DNA of 64,000 nt from Limnohabitans sp. 2KL-27 (GCF_001269345.1 NZ_CXOP01000002.1:1550853-1614852), one strand, 5' to 3'; numbered from the stretch's first letter, positions 43,945 through 53,166 are shown. Numbers and translations are program-made. Notes: generated by a model from the letters alone, not told the origin.

Positions 43945-44024
43945 GTGCGCCCGAGTAACGCATGCAACAGGCCCGCGTTGACGGGTGCGCGCTTTTCACC
44001 GATTCTTGGCCGAGGAGACAAGCC

Positions 44025-44696
44025 ATGGAATTTTCAGAACTCATCAAGGCCCGCAAAAGCGTTCGCGGTTACTTGACCAAACCCGTGCCCAGGCAGGTGA
44101 TCGAAGAGATCATCGAGGTGGCCAAGTGGTCGCCCTCGTCCATGAACACGCAGCCTTGGCACGTGCATGTGGTCACGGGCGAGCCCTTGGAGCGCATTCG
44201 CCGCGGCAACACCGACAACATGGTCCAAGGCGTGCCGCCCAAGCGCGACTTCCCGATGAAGGAGTCCTACGAGGGCATCCACCGCAAACGGCAGGTGGAC
44301 ATTGCCATTCAGTTGTTTGACGCCATGGGCATTGCCCGAGACGACAAAGAGCGGCGCACCGACTGGGTCATGCGGGGTTTTCGGCAATTCGACGCCCCGG
44401 TCTCGCTGGTGCTGACCTACGACAAATACCTGGAGCCCGCCGCCATCAGCCAGTTCGACCTGGGCGCTTTGTCGCATGCCATTGTCTTGGCCGCGTGGGA
44501 GCGGGGTCTGGGCACGGTGATCAACGGGCAGGGGATCATGCAGTCTGCCGTGGTGCGCGAGCATGCGGGCATTCCGGACGATCAAAACATCATGATCTGC
44601 ATCGCCCTGGGTTACCCGGACGACTCTTTTGTGGCCAACACCGTCAAATCGGTGCGCGAAGACGCCGCCAACTTTGTGCGTTACGTCGGCTTTTGA
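44025..44696 (+). CDS. Nitroreductase family protein
   Basis: A 223-residue FMN enzyme with KARKSVRGYLTKPVP at the N-terminus (FMN phosphate contact), WSPSSMNTQPWHVHVV near residue 40 and GYPDDSFVANTVKS near the C-terminus. It reduces nitro or quinone-type substrates using NAD(P)H. ATG 44025 has a GAGGAG Shine-Dalgarno. It precedes the fused acyl-CoA dehydrogenase gene by 60 nt. Confidence 0.92.
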   Translation: MEFSELIKARKSVRGYLTKPVPRQVIEEIIEVAKWSPSSMNTQPWHVHVVTGEPLERIRRGNTDNMVQGVPPKRDFPMKESYEGIHRKRQVDIAIQLFDAMGIARDDKERRTDWVMRGFRQFDAPVSLVLTYDKYLEPAAISQFDLGALSHAIVLAAWERGLGTVINGQGIMQSAVVREHAGIPDDQNIMICIALGYPDDSFVANTVKSVREDAANFVRYVGF

Positions 44697-44756
44697 TCCA
44701 CTCGTTTTTTGGGGGTGCCCGCTTGACCGGGTGGCTCTCATCCGGAGCAAACAACC

Positions 44757-47075
44757 ATGACTTTGAACAATGAAGAGCTGGCTTTTCGTGACGAGGTGCG
44801 GGCCTTTTTGGCGGCCGAGTTGACCGACGAAATTCGTCTGGGCGGACACCGCACCTCGGGCATTTTTTCAGACTACGAGGTCGGCATCCCTTGGCAGCGG
44901 GTTTTGGCCAAGCGCGGCTGGGGGGCGCCCCACTGGCCGGTGGCGTGGGGTGGCTGCGGCTGGACGCCCAAGCAACACGACATTTTTGCCAGCGAGATGG
45001 CCGCGGCCGACGCCCCCAAAGTCTCCCCCCTGGGGCTGGTGATGGCCGCGCCCGTGCTGGTGGCGTTTGGCACGCAGGCCCAAAAAGAGCGTTGGCTCGC
45101 GGACATCCGCAACGGCGTCAGCTACTGGTGCCAGGGCTACAGCGAGCCCGGGTCGGGTTCCGACTTGGCATCGCTGCAATGCCGTGCCCGCCGAGAAGGG
45201 AACGAATGGGTGATCAACGGCTCCAAAATCTGGACCACCCACGCCCACCGCGCCACGCACATGTTCTGCTTGGTGCGCACCGACAACAGCGGCAAGCCCC
45301 AGCAAGGCATCAGCTTTTTGATGTTCGAGCTGAACAACCCGGGCATCCAGATTCGCCCAATCATCAGCATCTCGGGCGACCACGAATTCAACCAGGTCTT
45401 TTTTGACGAGGCCCGCGTGCCGGCCGATGCCCTGATTGGCGAAGAAAATCAGGGCTGGACCATTGCCAAATTTTTGCTGGAGCACGAGCGAGGCGGCTCG
45501 TCTGCGCCGTTCTTGCGGGGGCGGCTGGCCCGCCTGCGCGAGTCCTTGCAAGAAGCCTTTGCGCCAGGCACAGCGGACTCCGAGCACGAAGACATCGCTC
45601 TGAGTTTGGCCAACGCGCAGTGCCGCATCGACGCTTTGCACGCCTGGGAGCAACAAGTGCTGACCGCCCGCATTGGCGGCGGCACACAGCCTGCCTGGAT
45701 GCCTGCGGCACCCTCGATGGGCAAGGTGCTGGCGACCGAGCTCAAGCAGCACCTGACCGAGCTGGGCCTGGACATCGCAGGCCCCTACGGCGCCAGCAGC
45801 CTGACCATCGAGGAGGCCTGTGCCCACACGCTGGCGGTGCCTGAGGAGTCGGTTTTTGCCACGCGGGCCTATTTGAATGACCGTGCTGCGTCGATTTATG
45901 GTGGCACCAATGAAGTCCAGCGCAACCTGATTGCCCGCCACGTTCTGGGGGCCGAGGTGGTGGAGCCTCTGCTGCCGCTGGACGAGACACAGGCCATGCT
46001 GCTGGCCAGTCTGCAAGGCTGGCTGCAAGACAAATGTCCGTTTGACAAGCGGACGCTAATGATTGCCACGCCAGAGGCGATCGGGCCGCTGTGGCAAGGT
46101 TTGGCGCACGAGCTGGGCCTCTTGGGCGCGGCGCTCCCTGAACACCTGGGGGGCATGGGCGGTGGTTTGCCCGAGCAAATGCTGATCTGCCAGGCCCTGG
46201 GCGCGGCTTTGGTGGGCGAGCTTTACAGCACTTCTGCCGTGCTGGGTGCCAACTTGCTGCAGGCGCTGGGCGACCCGGCGGCTGACGTTTTGCTGCAAGG
46301 CCTGGCCGTCGGCCAAGTGCGCTTGGCCGTGGCGGCCTTGGAGCCTGCAGGGCGCACGGACCTCAGCCGGGTGCAGACCCGCTTGCACCACACGAACGGC
46401 CAGCTGGACATCAGCGGGCGCAAAGCCTTGGTGCGCGGCGCACCCGGGGCCACACACTGGCTGGTGAGTGCAAGAGATGACGCAGGCCAGTTGCGTATCT
46501 GCTTGGTCGACCCTGCAGCCAGCGGCGTGCAGCGGCGCGATGTGCGCCTGATCGACGGTGCCTGGGCCGCCGAGCTGGCATTTGACCAAGCGCCCGTGCA
46601 AGCCCTCATCGGCCAAGGCGACGCAATCGCTGCACTCACGCAAGCGTGGGACACCGCGACGCTGGCCGCAGGCGCCGAGGCCGTGGGCGTGATGCAGGCC
46701 CTGATGCGCGACACGCTGAACTACACCAACCAGCGCAAACAATTCGGGCAGCCCTTGGCGGCATTTCAGGCCCTGCAACACCGCATGGCCGACATGTACC
46801 TCGCGCTGGTGCAAGCCGCTGCCGCCGTGGGCGCTTGCGCCGATGTGGCCAGCGACAGCCCGGAACGCCGCGCTGAGCGCGTGTCATCGGCCCATGTGAC
46901 GGTGCTGGGCGCGGCAAGGCTGGTGGGGCAGGGCGCGGTGCAGTTGCATGGCGGCATGGGCATGACCGACGAGCTGGCCGTGGGCCATGGCTTCAAACGG
47001 CTCACCGTGATCGAGCAGCAGTTTGGCGGGGTGACGCAGCATTTGCGGCGGGTGGCGAGTTTGCCCAGAGGCTGA
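44757..47075 (+). CDS. Fused double-domain acyl-CoA dehydrogenase
   Basis: A 772-residue protein with two acyl-CoA dehydrogenase modules in one chain. The first (about 1-395) has YSEPGSGSDLASLQ, WTTHAHRATHMFCLVRTD and the C-terminal YGGTNEVQRNLIARHVLG. The second (about 410-772) is more divergent: LGLLGAALPEHLGGMGGG, TNQRKQFGQPLAAFQALQHRMADM and QLHGGMGMTDELAVGHG. The halves resemble the large and small subunits of PimC/PimD- or steroid-type heteromeric dehydrogenases. It oxidises an acyl-CoA to the enoyl-CoA, passing electrons to ETF. There is no frameshift; the fusion is real in this sequence. Confidence 0.93.
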   Translation: MTLNNEELAFRDEVRAFLAAELTDEIRLGGHRTSGIFSDYEVGIPWQRVLAKRGWGAPHWPVAWGGCGWTPKQHDIFASEMAAADAPKVSPLGLVMAAPVLVAFGTQAQKERWLADIRNGVSYWCQGYSEPGSGSDLASLQCRARREGNEWVINGSKIWTTHAHRATHMFCLVRTDNSGKPQQGISFLMFELNNPGIQIRPIISISGDHEFNQVFFDEARVPADALIGEENQGWTIAKFLLEHERGGSSAPFLRGRLARLRESLQEAFAPGTADSEHEDIALSLANAQCRIDALHAWEQQVLTARIGGGTQPAWMPAAPSMGKVLATELKQHLTELGLDIAGPYGASSLTIEEACAHTLAVPEESVFATRAYLNDRAASIYGGTNEVQRNLIARHVLGAEVVEPLLPLDETQAMLLASLQGWLQDKCPFDKRTLMIATPEAIGPLWQGLAHELGLLGAALPEHLGGMGGGLPEQMLICQALGAALVGELYSTSAVLGANLLQALGDPAADVLLQGLAVGQVRLAVAALEPAGRTDLSRVQTRLHHTNGQLDISGRKALVRGAPGATHWLVSARDDAGQLRICLVDPAASGVQRRDVRLIDGAWAAELAFDQAPVQALIGQGDAIAALTQAWDTATLAAGAEAVGVMQALMRDTLNYTNQRKQFGQPLAAFQALQHRMADMYLALVQAAAAVGACADVASDSPERRAERVSSAHVTVLGAARLVGQGAVQLHGGMGMTDELAVGHGFKRLTVIEQQFGGVTQHLRRVASLPRG

Positions 47076-47087
47076 GTCTCTTCAGGC

Positions 47088-47657
47088 TCACCCCCGCATC
47101 AACTTCTGAATCAAATCCGCCGCCCCTGAAGCTTGGTATTTGCGCATGAGTTTCACGCGGTAGATTTCCACCGTGCGGTGGCTGATGCCCAGGGCTTTGC
47201 CGATCTCTTTGCTGGTCAGGCCGTCCATCAGGTGGGCGGCAACTTCGCGTTCGCGGGCGGTGAGTTCGGCTTTCACGGGTTTGCGGGCGGACAGGTCTTC
47301 AAAAGTCCAGATGCCGGCTTCGTGGGGTGCGTCGCGGTTCAGGGCGCGCCCGGTCACATGGCACCAAAAGGTCTCGCCCTTGAAGCGGCCGTCCACGCGC
47401 TTCATCACGCGGTCATCCGCGTACACGCCCTTGGCGTTCAGAATCGGGGTGATGCGCTGTCCGGTGCGTTCGTACTCGTCGGCGCTGGGGTAGAGCAGCT
47501 GAAAGCTTTGACCGATCAGTTGTTCGCGGTTGACCCCAAACATCTCGCACACGCGCTGGTTGCAGTCGATGATGGCGCGGTTGCGCGAGAGCACCATGCC
47601 GATGGGGGCCAGATCAAAGGCCAGGCGGTAATCGATGTCATTGTCGGGTTCAGGCAT
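47088..47657 (-). CDS. PAS-LuxR family transcriptional regulator
   Basis: A 189-residue single-chain regulator. Residues 8-120 form a PAS sensor (FDLAPIGMVLSRNRAIIDCN and onward) and residues 130-189 a LuxR/FixJ HTH (LTAREREVAAHLMDG, TSKEIGKALGISHRTVEIYR). No phospho-receiver domain is present, so it senses a ligand or redox state directly. It is divergent from scoAB, with a strong inverted repeat between them, and likely controls that operon. Confidence 0.93.
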   Translation of the reverse strand: MPEPDNDIDYRLAFDLAPIGMVLSRNRAIIDCNQRVCEMFGVNREQLIGQSFQLLYPSADEYERTGQRITPILNAKGVYADDRVMKRVDGRFKGETFWCHVTGRALNRDAPHEAGIWTFEDLSARKPVKAELTAREREVAAHLMDGLTSKEIGKALGISHRTVEIYRVKLMRKYQASGAADLIQKLMRG

Positions 47658-47679
47658 CAGGGCACACCATTACGAAAAA

Positions 47680-47699
47680 CTACGTATTTGATTACGTAG
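47680..47699. promoter_or_regulatory. Inverted-repeat operator between PAS-LuxR gene and scoA
   Basis: CTACGTA-TTTGAT-TACGTAG is a perfect 7-bp inverted repeat with a 6-bp spacer in the 78-nt divergent gap. A further CGTAG half-site follows at 47703-47707. Its position about 37-56 nt upstream of the scoA start fits activation by the adjacent LuxR-type regulator. Confidence 0.6.
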
Positions 47700-47735
47700 T
47701 ATCGTAGCGTTTTCATCCTCTGATTGGAGATTGGC

Positions 47736-48443
47736 GTGAACAAGATTTATCCTTCCGCAGCCGAGGCCTTGAAGGGCATCGTGGCTGATGGACAACTCAT
47801 TGGCGTGGGCGGTTTTGGCCTGTGCGGCATTCCCGAAGCCCTGATTGCCGCCCTGCGCGACAGCGGGGTTCAGAACTTGACCGCAATTTCCAACAACGCG
47901 GGCGTCGACGACTTTGGGCTGGGCCTGCTGCTGCAAACCCGCCAGATCAAAAAAATGATCTCTTCTTATGTGGGCGAAAACAAGGAGTTCGAGCGCCAAT
48001 ACCTGGCCGGCGAGCTGGCTTTGGAATTCACCCCCCAGGGCACGCTGGCCGAAAAGCTGCGCGCAGGCGGCGCGGGCATCCCGGCGTTTTTCACCAAGAC
48101 CGGTGTGGGCACTTTGGTGGCCGATGGCAAAGAGCTGCGCGAGTTCGACGGCGAGACCTATGTGATAGAGCGCTCTTTGGTGCCCGATGTGTCGCTGGTC
48201 AAGGCGCACCGCGCCGACAAGTCCGGCAACCTGCAGTTTCGCTACACCTCGCGCAACTTCAACCCTGCGGTGGCCATGGCCGGCAAGATCTGTGTGGTTG
48301 AGGTCGAGGAGATCGTCGAGACCGGTACCATGCACCCCGACAGCGTGCACCTGCCCGGCATTTATGTGCACCGCATTGTGCTGAACGCGACACCGGAAAA
48401 GCGCATCGAAAAACGCACCATCACTGAAAAGGCGGGAGTCTGA
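47736..48443 (+). CDS. scoA: 3-oxoacid CoA-transferase subunit A
   Basis: A 235-residue alpha subunit of succinyl-CoA:3-ketoacid CoA-transferase, which moves CoA from succinyl-CoA to acetoacetate. The Gly-rich CoA loop is [14 protein letters not shown] near residue 25. The start is GTG at 47736 with GGAGA 5 nt upstream; an in-frame TTG at 47724 lies inside that Shine-Dalgarno region and is rejected. The scoB ATG follows one nucleotide after the stop. Confidence 0.94.
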   Translation: MNKIYPSAAEALKGIVADGQLIGVGGFGLCGIPEALIAALRDSGVQNLTAISNNAGVDDFGLGLLLQTRQIKKMISSYVGENKEFERQYLAGELALEFTPQGTLAEKLRAGGAGIPAFFTKTGVGTLVADGKELREFDGETYVIERSLVPDVSLVKAHRADKSGNLQFRYTSRNFNPAVAMAGKICVVEVEEIVETGTMHPDSVHLPGIYVHRIVLNATPEKRIEKRTITEKAGV

Positions 48444-48444
48444 T

Positions 48445-49086
48445 ATGAGCTGGAATCAAGACCAAATGGCCGCCCGTGCGGCCCACGAACTGGAAGACGG
48501 TTTTTATGTGAACTTGGGCATCGGCATCCCCACGCTGGTGGCCAACTTTGTGCCTGCAGACAAAGAAGTCTGGCTGCAAAGCGAAAACGGCATGCTGGGC
48601 ATTGGCCCTTTCCCGAACGAAGACGAGGTCGATGCCGACCTGATCAACGCCGGCAAGCAGACCGTGACGACCATCAAGGGCTCGTCCATCTTTGGCAGCG
48701 AGCAGTCGTTTGCCATGATCCGCGGCGGCAAGATCAACCTGTCGATCCTCGGCGCCATGCAGGTGAGCGAAAAGGGCGATCTGGCCAACTGGATGATTCC
48801 CGGCAAGATGGTCAAGGGCATGGGCGGCGCGATGGACTTGGTGGCGGGCGTCAAGCGCGTGATCATCCTGATGGAACACGTGGCCAAGAAGAAAGACGGC
48901 ACCGAAGACCTGAAGATTTTGCCCAGCTGCACTTTGCCTCTGACCGGGGTCGGTGTGGTGGACCGCATCATCACCGATCTGGCTGTGATGGACGTGACGG
49001 ACGCGGGTCTGAAAGTGGTGGAGCTGGCCCCTGGCGTGACGCCCGAGCAACTGCAAAGCAAGACGGGTGTGAAGCTGATCTTTTGA
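48445..49086 (+). CDS. scoB: 3-oxoacid CoA-transferase subunit B
   Basis: A 213-residue beta subunit with the catalytic glutamate E47 in [10 protein letters not shown], which forms the enzyme-CoA thioester. [13 protein letters not shown] near residue 25 is the family signature. It pairs with ScoA to feed acetoacetate or 3-oxoacids into acetyl-CoA, consistent with the upstream acyl-CoA dehydrogenase. A strong terminator follows at 49111. Confidence 0.95.
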   Translation: MSWNQDQMAARAAHELEDGFYVNLGIGIPTLVANFVPADKEVWLQSENGMLGIGPFPNEDEVDADLINAGKQTVTTIKGSSIFGSEQSFAMIRGGKINLSILGAMQVSEKGDLANWMIPGKMVKGMGGAMDLVAGVKRVIILMEHVAKKKDGTEDLKILPSCTLPLTGVGVVDRIITDLAVMDVTDAGLKVVELAPGVTPEQLQSKTGVKLIF

Positions 49087-49110
49087 GCAGATTCGCACTT
49101 GGCCCCATCA

Positions 49111-49140
49111 AAACCGCAATTCGTTGCGGTTTTTTTATTT
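49111..49140 (+). terminator. Intrinsic terminator after scoB
   Basis: AAACCGCAA-TTCG-TTGCGGTTT (49111-49132) is a perfect stem with a stable TTCG tetraloop, followed by a U-run. It ends the scoAB transcript. The following 49141-49257 stretch is markedly AT-rich and probably contains the next promoter. Confidence 0.93.
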
Positions 49141-49257
49141 TTGATGTTTCTTGAATTTTTTGAATACAAAAGAAAAATAAAAAAATGCTTGTGGGTTTTT
49201 CCTTATTCAATATTGGAAAAAGTTCGTGCAAGATGGGATTTTTTTCTGGTGGCCAGA

Positions 49258-50148
49258 ATGTCGAACCCCTCTTCAGACCGCGTCCGAGGCGAGCTGCTTA
49301 GAGAATGGCGCGTCTCTCAGCGCTGTGATGTCACCGCGCTGGCCAGCAGGGCCAATTTGTCCGTGGCCCAAATTCTCCAATTGGAGTCGGGTGGGACATC
49401 GCTGTTTTACACGCCGGCCATCAAGGAAACCGCAGCCCGCAAGGTGGCCCACTTGCTCGGGGGGGATCCCGCCTCGGTGATTCGCTCCATGGACGATACG
49501 CCTGGGGTTGGCGTTCCTTCGGTGGTGGAAGAGCTGATCGCGTTGTCGCAACAAAGAGCCCAAGCCGCGCAAGCCCCATCGGGTTTGGCTCGCCCACATC
49601 GCTGGCTGCTGGCTTGCTTGTTGACCGTGGGTTTGTTGGTGGTTGGCGCGGCTTGGTTCCAGCAGCATGGCTCGGTAGGTCGCGCCTGGCCACTGTGGCC
49701 TGCATCGACTTCCCATGGGGCCCCGCCCGCCCAGCCCGAGACTGGGCCGACAGTTGCCGCTTTGTCCTCGCCTGCACCTGCAGCGGTCGCTGCACCCGCA
49801 CCCGTACCCGCACCCCTTCCGGCTGAGAAGGCGCTTGCTGCGACTGACTTGTGTCAGAAAAATCAGGCGGCTGCCGTGCTCACGCCAGCCAGCCCCAGCA
49901 AAGCGGGCGACATGGTGTACGTCGTGGCTCAAAAATCGGGGGCAATTTGCGTGATCGACGGTTCAGGCCGCAGCACCGTGTTGTCCTTGCGGTCGAGCGA
50001 AGCCCGAAGTGTCTATGGCACAGCGCCCTGGACGGTCCATTTTGAGCAGCCACAACAAGCCCAGCTTTATTTCCAGGGTGTTCGACTGCGCTTGCCGGAC
50101 GCCAGCGTCACCACCGTGGCCTTGCAAGAGAGCGTCAAAAGCCCCTGA
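49258..50148 (+). CDS. RodZ-like HTH/membrane protein
   Basis: A 296-residue bitopic protein with an N-terminal cytoplasmic helix-turn-helix (LREWRVSQRCDVTALASRANLSVAQILQLE, residues about 14-45), one membrane helix near residue 120 (WLLACLLTVGLLVVGAAW), a Pro/Ala-rich linker (about 150-195) and a C-terminal RodZ-type domain (DUF4115-like: VYVVAQKSGAICVIDGSG). Canonical RodZ links MreB to the cell wall, but it is usually near ispG; this copy is elsewhere, so it may be a divergent paralogue. ATG 49258 is preferred; an earlier in-frame start overlaps the terminator. Confidence 0.75.
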   Translation: MSNPSSDRVRGELLREWRVSQRCDVTALASRANLSVAQILQLESGGTSLFYTPAIKETAARKVAHLLGGDPASVIRSMDDTPGVGVPSVVEELIALSQQRAQAAQAPSGLARPHRWLLACLLTVGLLVVGAAWFQQHGSVGRAWPLWPASTSHGAPPAQPETGPTVAALSSPAPAAVAAPAPVPAPLPAEKALAATDLCQKNQAAAVLTPASPSKAGDMVYVVAQKSGAICVIDGSGRSTVLSLRSSEARSVYGTAPWTVHFEQPQQAQLYFQGVRLRLPDASVTTVALQESVKSP

Positions 50149-50280
50149 GCCTGGTGGCTTTGGGCGCAACATTTGGGGCGGTGACCAAAGATGCAGTGCC
50201 TGATCTGGCGTTGGCGGTGATCACCTGAGCACGCCGCGCTGAAAGTCCGATGCAGTGCGAATGGTCGAGGGGGAAATGCC

Positions 50281-50302
50281 GAAGGCCCCTTGCAGGGCCT
50301 TC
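50281..50302 (-). terminator. Possible terminator after tRNA-Gly
   Basis: GAAGGCCC/GGGCCTTC forms a stem-loop 20 nt past the tRNA 3' end on the minus strand, but only a short T-rich stretch follows. The call is weak. Confidence 0.35.
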
Positions 50303-50321
50303 TTGGATGGGGCGAAAAAGT

Positions 50322-50395
50322 TGGAGCGGGTGATGGGAATCGAACCCACGTTATTTGCTTGGGAAGCAAGAGTCCTACCATTGAACGACACCCGC
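50322..50395 (-). tRNA. tRNA-Gly (CCC anticodon)
   Basis: The minus strand folds into a standard cloverleaf: acceptor GCGGGTG paired with CACCCGC, D-arm GTTCAATGGTAGGAC, anticodon loop TTCCCAA giving anticodon CCC (reads GGG), T-loop GTTCGATTC, discriminator T, and an encoded CCA end at 50322-50324. Length is 74 nt including CCA. It lies alone between the RodZ-like gene and a Bug receptor gene. Confidence 0.97.
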
Positions 50396-50579
50396 AATGA
50401 CATGGATTGTACTTGCGCTCAGGCAGCGATCGTTCCAAAAGAACTGACGCCCATGCCCCCTCGGCGGGTTTGTCGCAGGTGTGACGCGTTCCCATGCTCT
50501 CTGGGGATTTACCCGGTGGACGGGGCATCGCAGTCTGCATAAATTGAAACATCCGCAGACCGACAAGAAGGACCCCCTC

Positions 50580-51602
50580 ATGACGATTGACAACTCCAAA
50601 GTGGAGCAGGCCCCCGAAACTGAGCGCCGCCACACCCTGCAAGGCATGGCCGGTATTTTGGCCGGCATGGCCGCTCCCGCGCTGATGAGCAGCAGCGTTT
50701 GGGCACAGAGCGCATTTCCCAACAAGCCCATCACCTTGATCGCGCCTTGGCCACCCGGTGGCAGCAGCGATGCCGTCATGCGGGCTTTTGCCGAAAGTGC
50801 CTCCCGCTCCTTGGGCGTGTCGGTCATTGTGGACAACCGGCCAGGTGCCGGTGGCACCTTGGGGGCCACTGCCATGGTCAATGCCCGTCCCGACGGCTAC
50901 ATGCTCACGCAACTTCCGCTGGGCGTTTACCGTTTGCCGCACATGCAAAAAATGGCCTTCGACCCGGTCAAAGACCTCACCCACATCGCTTGCCTGACCG
51001 GCTATACCTTTGGCCTGGTGGCGACGATGGACGCTCCATTCAAGACCCTCAAAGAGATGGTGGCCTATGCCAAGGCCAACCCCGGCAAAGTGGAATACGG
51101 CAGCACGGGTACAGGCACCACGCCTCACCTGGCGATCGAAGAGTTTTCACAAAAAGCGGGCATTGAGCTCAACCACATTCCCTACAAAGGTTCGGCCGAG
51201 CTGATGCAGGCGATTTTGGGCGGGCACATCCGCGTGATGAGTGGCACCACCGAATTTGCACCGCTGGTCAAAGAGGGCAAGCTGCGCTTGTTGGCCACGC
51301 TGGGGCGCAACCGCACCAAAGCATTTCCGGACATTCCCACCGTCAAAGAAAGTGGCTGGGACACGATCACCGAATCGCCGTTTGGCATTGGCGGCCCCAA
51401 AGGCATGGACCCGGCCGTGGTGCGTGTGTTGCACGATGCGTTCAAGAAAACGCTGGAAGACCCCAAGGTGCTGGAGACGCTGGACCGTTTCTTCCAGCCC
51501 GTGATTTACATGGGGACCGAGGAGTACACCCGCTACGGTGCCCGCACTTTTGAGGCCGAACGCGCCACCATTGAGCGTTTGGGCTTGGCCAGAAAGTCGT
51601 GA
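50580..51602 (+). CDS. Bug-family (TctC) periplasmic solute receptor
   Basis: A 340-residue tripartite-tricarboxylate-type receptor with a long N-terminal signal containing twin Arg (ERRHTLQGMAGILAGMAAP). The mature fold starts FPNKPITLIAPWPPGGSSD. Family motifs VIVDNRPGAGGTLGA, GSTGTGTTPHL and IPYKGSAELMQAILGG are all present. Bug proteins bind carboxylates and are hugely expanded in Comamonadaceae and Alcaligenaceae, usually without TctAB partners nearby, as here. ATG 50580 has an AAGGA Shine-Dalgarno. Confidence 0.93.
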   Translation: MTIDNSKVEQAPETERRHTLQGMAGILAGMAAPALMSSSVWAQSAFPNKPITLIAPWPPGGSSDAVMRAFAESASRSLGVSVIVDNRPGAGGTLGATAMVNARPDGYMLTQLPLGVYRLPHMQKMAFDPVKDLTHIACLTGYTFGLVATMDAPFKTLKEMVAYAKANPGKVEYGSTGTGTTPHLAIEEFSQKAGIELNHIPYKGSAELMQAILGGHIRVMSGTTEFAPLVKEGKLRLLATLGRNRTKAFPDIPTVKESGWDTITESPFGIGGPKGMDPAVVRVLHDAFKKTLEDPKVLETLDRFFQPVIYMGTEEYTRYGARTFEAERATIERLGLARKS

Positions 51603-51624
51603 AAAAAGGCACCCACGGGTGCCT
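51602..51624 (-). terminator. Intrinsic terminator for the succinate-semialdehyde dehydrogenase gene
   Basis: Read on the minus strand, AGGCACC-CGTG-GGTGCCT (51607-51624) is followed by a run of Us (51602-51607). It lies downstream of the minus-strand gabD-like gene, at the end of the Bug gene. Confidence 0.75.
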
Positions 51625-51638
51625 GGATGCGAGGCTTC

Positions 51639-51667
51639 AAAAGCCGTCCGCCTGGCGGGCGGCTTTT
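51639..51667 (+). terminator. Intrinsic terminator after the Bug receptor gene
   Basis: AAAAGCCGTCCGCC/GGGCGGCTTTT is a long GC-rich stem with U tracts on both sides, so it could work in either direction between the convergent Bug and gabD-like genes. Confidence 0.75.
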
Positions 51668-51681
51668 GTCCTTTCAGGCGC

Positions 51682-53166
51682 TCATTTCAGGATGTCACCC
51701 ATGCACAGGAATTTGATTTCCACGTAGTCATCCATGCCGTGGTGTGAGCCTTCACGGCCCAGGCCCGACTGCTTGACGCCCCCAAACGGCACATGCTCGG
51801 TGGCCAATATGCCGACGTTGATGCCGACCATGCCGTACTCCAGCGCCTCGCTCACACGGAAGATGCGGCCCACGTCGCGGCTGTAGAAGTAGCTCGCCAG
51901 CCCGAATTCGGTGTTGTTGGCCGCATCCACCGCTTCTTGCTCGGTCTTGAACTTGAAGATCGGCGCAAAGGGGCCGAAGGTTTCTTCTTTCGCGCACAGC
52001 ATGTCGGCCGTGGCATCGGCCACCACGGTGGGCTCAAAAAATTGGCCCGAGCCCATGCCTGACAGGCGCTTGCCCCCGACCACCACACGGCCGCCTTTGG
52101 CCACGGCGTCGTCCACATGGCGCTGCACTTTGGTCAAGGCCGCTTCTTCGATCAAGGGGCCTTGGTTCACACCGTCTTCAAAGCCGTTGCCCACTTTGGC
52201 CGTCTGCACTTTGGCCGCGAATTTTTTGACAAACTCGTCGTACACGCCTTCTTGGACATAAAAGCGGTTGGAACACACGCAGGTCTGGCCGGCGTTGCGG
52301 TATTTGCTGGCAAACGCGCCTTCCACGGCGCTGTCGATGTCGGCGTCTTCGAACACGATGAAGGGGGCGTTGCCGCCGAGTTCGAGCGACATTTTCTTGA
52401 CGGTGGGCGCAGACTGCGCCATCAGGATGCGGCCCACCTCGGTGGAGCCGGTGAAGCTGATGTGGCGCACCACGTCGCTGGCGCACAAGACCTTGCCTAC
52501 GGCAATCGAGTTGTCGGCGTCGGCGGTGACCATGTTGAGCACGCCTGCGGGAATGCCGGCGCGGATGGCCAACTCGGCTGCAGCCAAGGCCGTGAGGGGC
52601 GTGAGTTCGGCCGGCTTGATGATGACCGGGCAGCCCGCCGCCAGAGCCGGCGCGACTTTGCGGGTGATCATGGCCAGCGGAAAGTTCCAAGGCGTGATGG
52701 CCGCGCAGACCCCGATCGGCTGCTTGAGCACCAACAGGCGGCGGTTGTTGTCGAACTGCGGCAAGGTCTCGCCGTTGATGCGCTTGGCCTCTTCAGCGAA
52801 CCACTCCACAAAGCTGGCACCGTAGGCCACTTCGCCTTTGGCTTCAGGAAATGGCTTGCCTTGTTCAGCGGTCATGATGCGGCCCAGATCGTCCTGATTG
52901 GCCATCAGCAGGTCGTACCACTTGCGCAAGATGATGCTGCGCTCTTTGGCGGTTTTGGCTTTCCAGGCCGGCCAGGCGGCGTTGGCCGCCGCGATGGCGG
53001 CTTCGGTCTCAGCTGGGCCGAGATTGGCCACAGAGGCCAACACGGCTCCCGTGGCGGGGTCGGTGATGTCAAAACGGCTGCTGCCAGCAACCCATTGCCC
53101 ATTGATCAGGGCGTCGGTCTTGAGCAAACTGGGATCATTGAGCAAGGCGAGGGGCGATGTGGTCAT
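51682..53166 (-). CDS. gabD: NAD(P)-dependent succinate-semialdehyde dehydrogenase
   Basis: A 494-residue aldehyde dehydrogenase closest to GabD: ITPWNFPLAMITRKVAPALA, FTGSTEVGRILM, the general-base Glu in LELGGNAPFIVF and the nucleophile Cys in NAGQTCVCSNRF. It oxidises succinate semialdehyde to succinate, for example in 4-aminobutyrate or 4-hydroxybutyrate breakdown. Neither gabT nor a semialdehyde source is adjacent, so the physiological substrate is uncertain. The 201-nt region 53167-53367 between this and the bciA-like gene is promoter space; I see a CAGAT/ATCTG dyad but no recognisable site. Confidence 0.92.
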   Translation of the reverse strand: MTTSPLALLNDPSLLKTDALINGQWVAGSSRFDITDPATGAVLASVANLGPAETEAAIAAANAAWPAWKAKTAKERSIILRKWYDLLMANQDDLGRIMTAEQGKPFPEAKGEVAYGASFVEWFAEEAKRINGETLPQFDNNRRLLVLKQPIGVCAAITPWNFPLAMITRKVAPALAAGCPVIIKPAELTPLTALAAAELAIRAGIPAGVLNMVTADADNSIAVGKVLCASDVVRHISFTGSTEVGRILMAQSAPTVKKMSLELGGNAPFIVFEDADIDSAVEGAFASKYRNAGQTCVCSNRFYVQEGVYDEFVKKFAAKVQTAKVGNGFEDGVNQGPLIEEAALTKVQRHVDDAVAKGGRVVVGGKRLSGMGSGQFFEPTVVADATADMLCAKEETFGPFAPIFKFKTEQEAVDAANNTEFGLASYFYSRDVGRIFRVSEALEYGMVGINVGILATEHVPFGGVKQSGLGREGSHHGMDDYVEIKFLCMGDILK

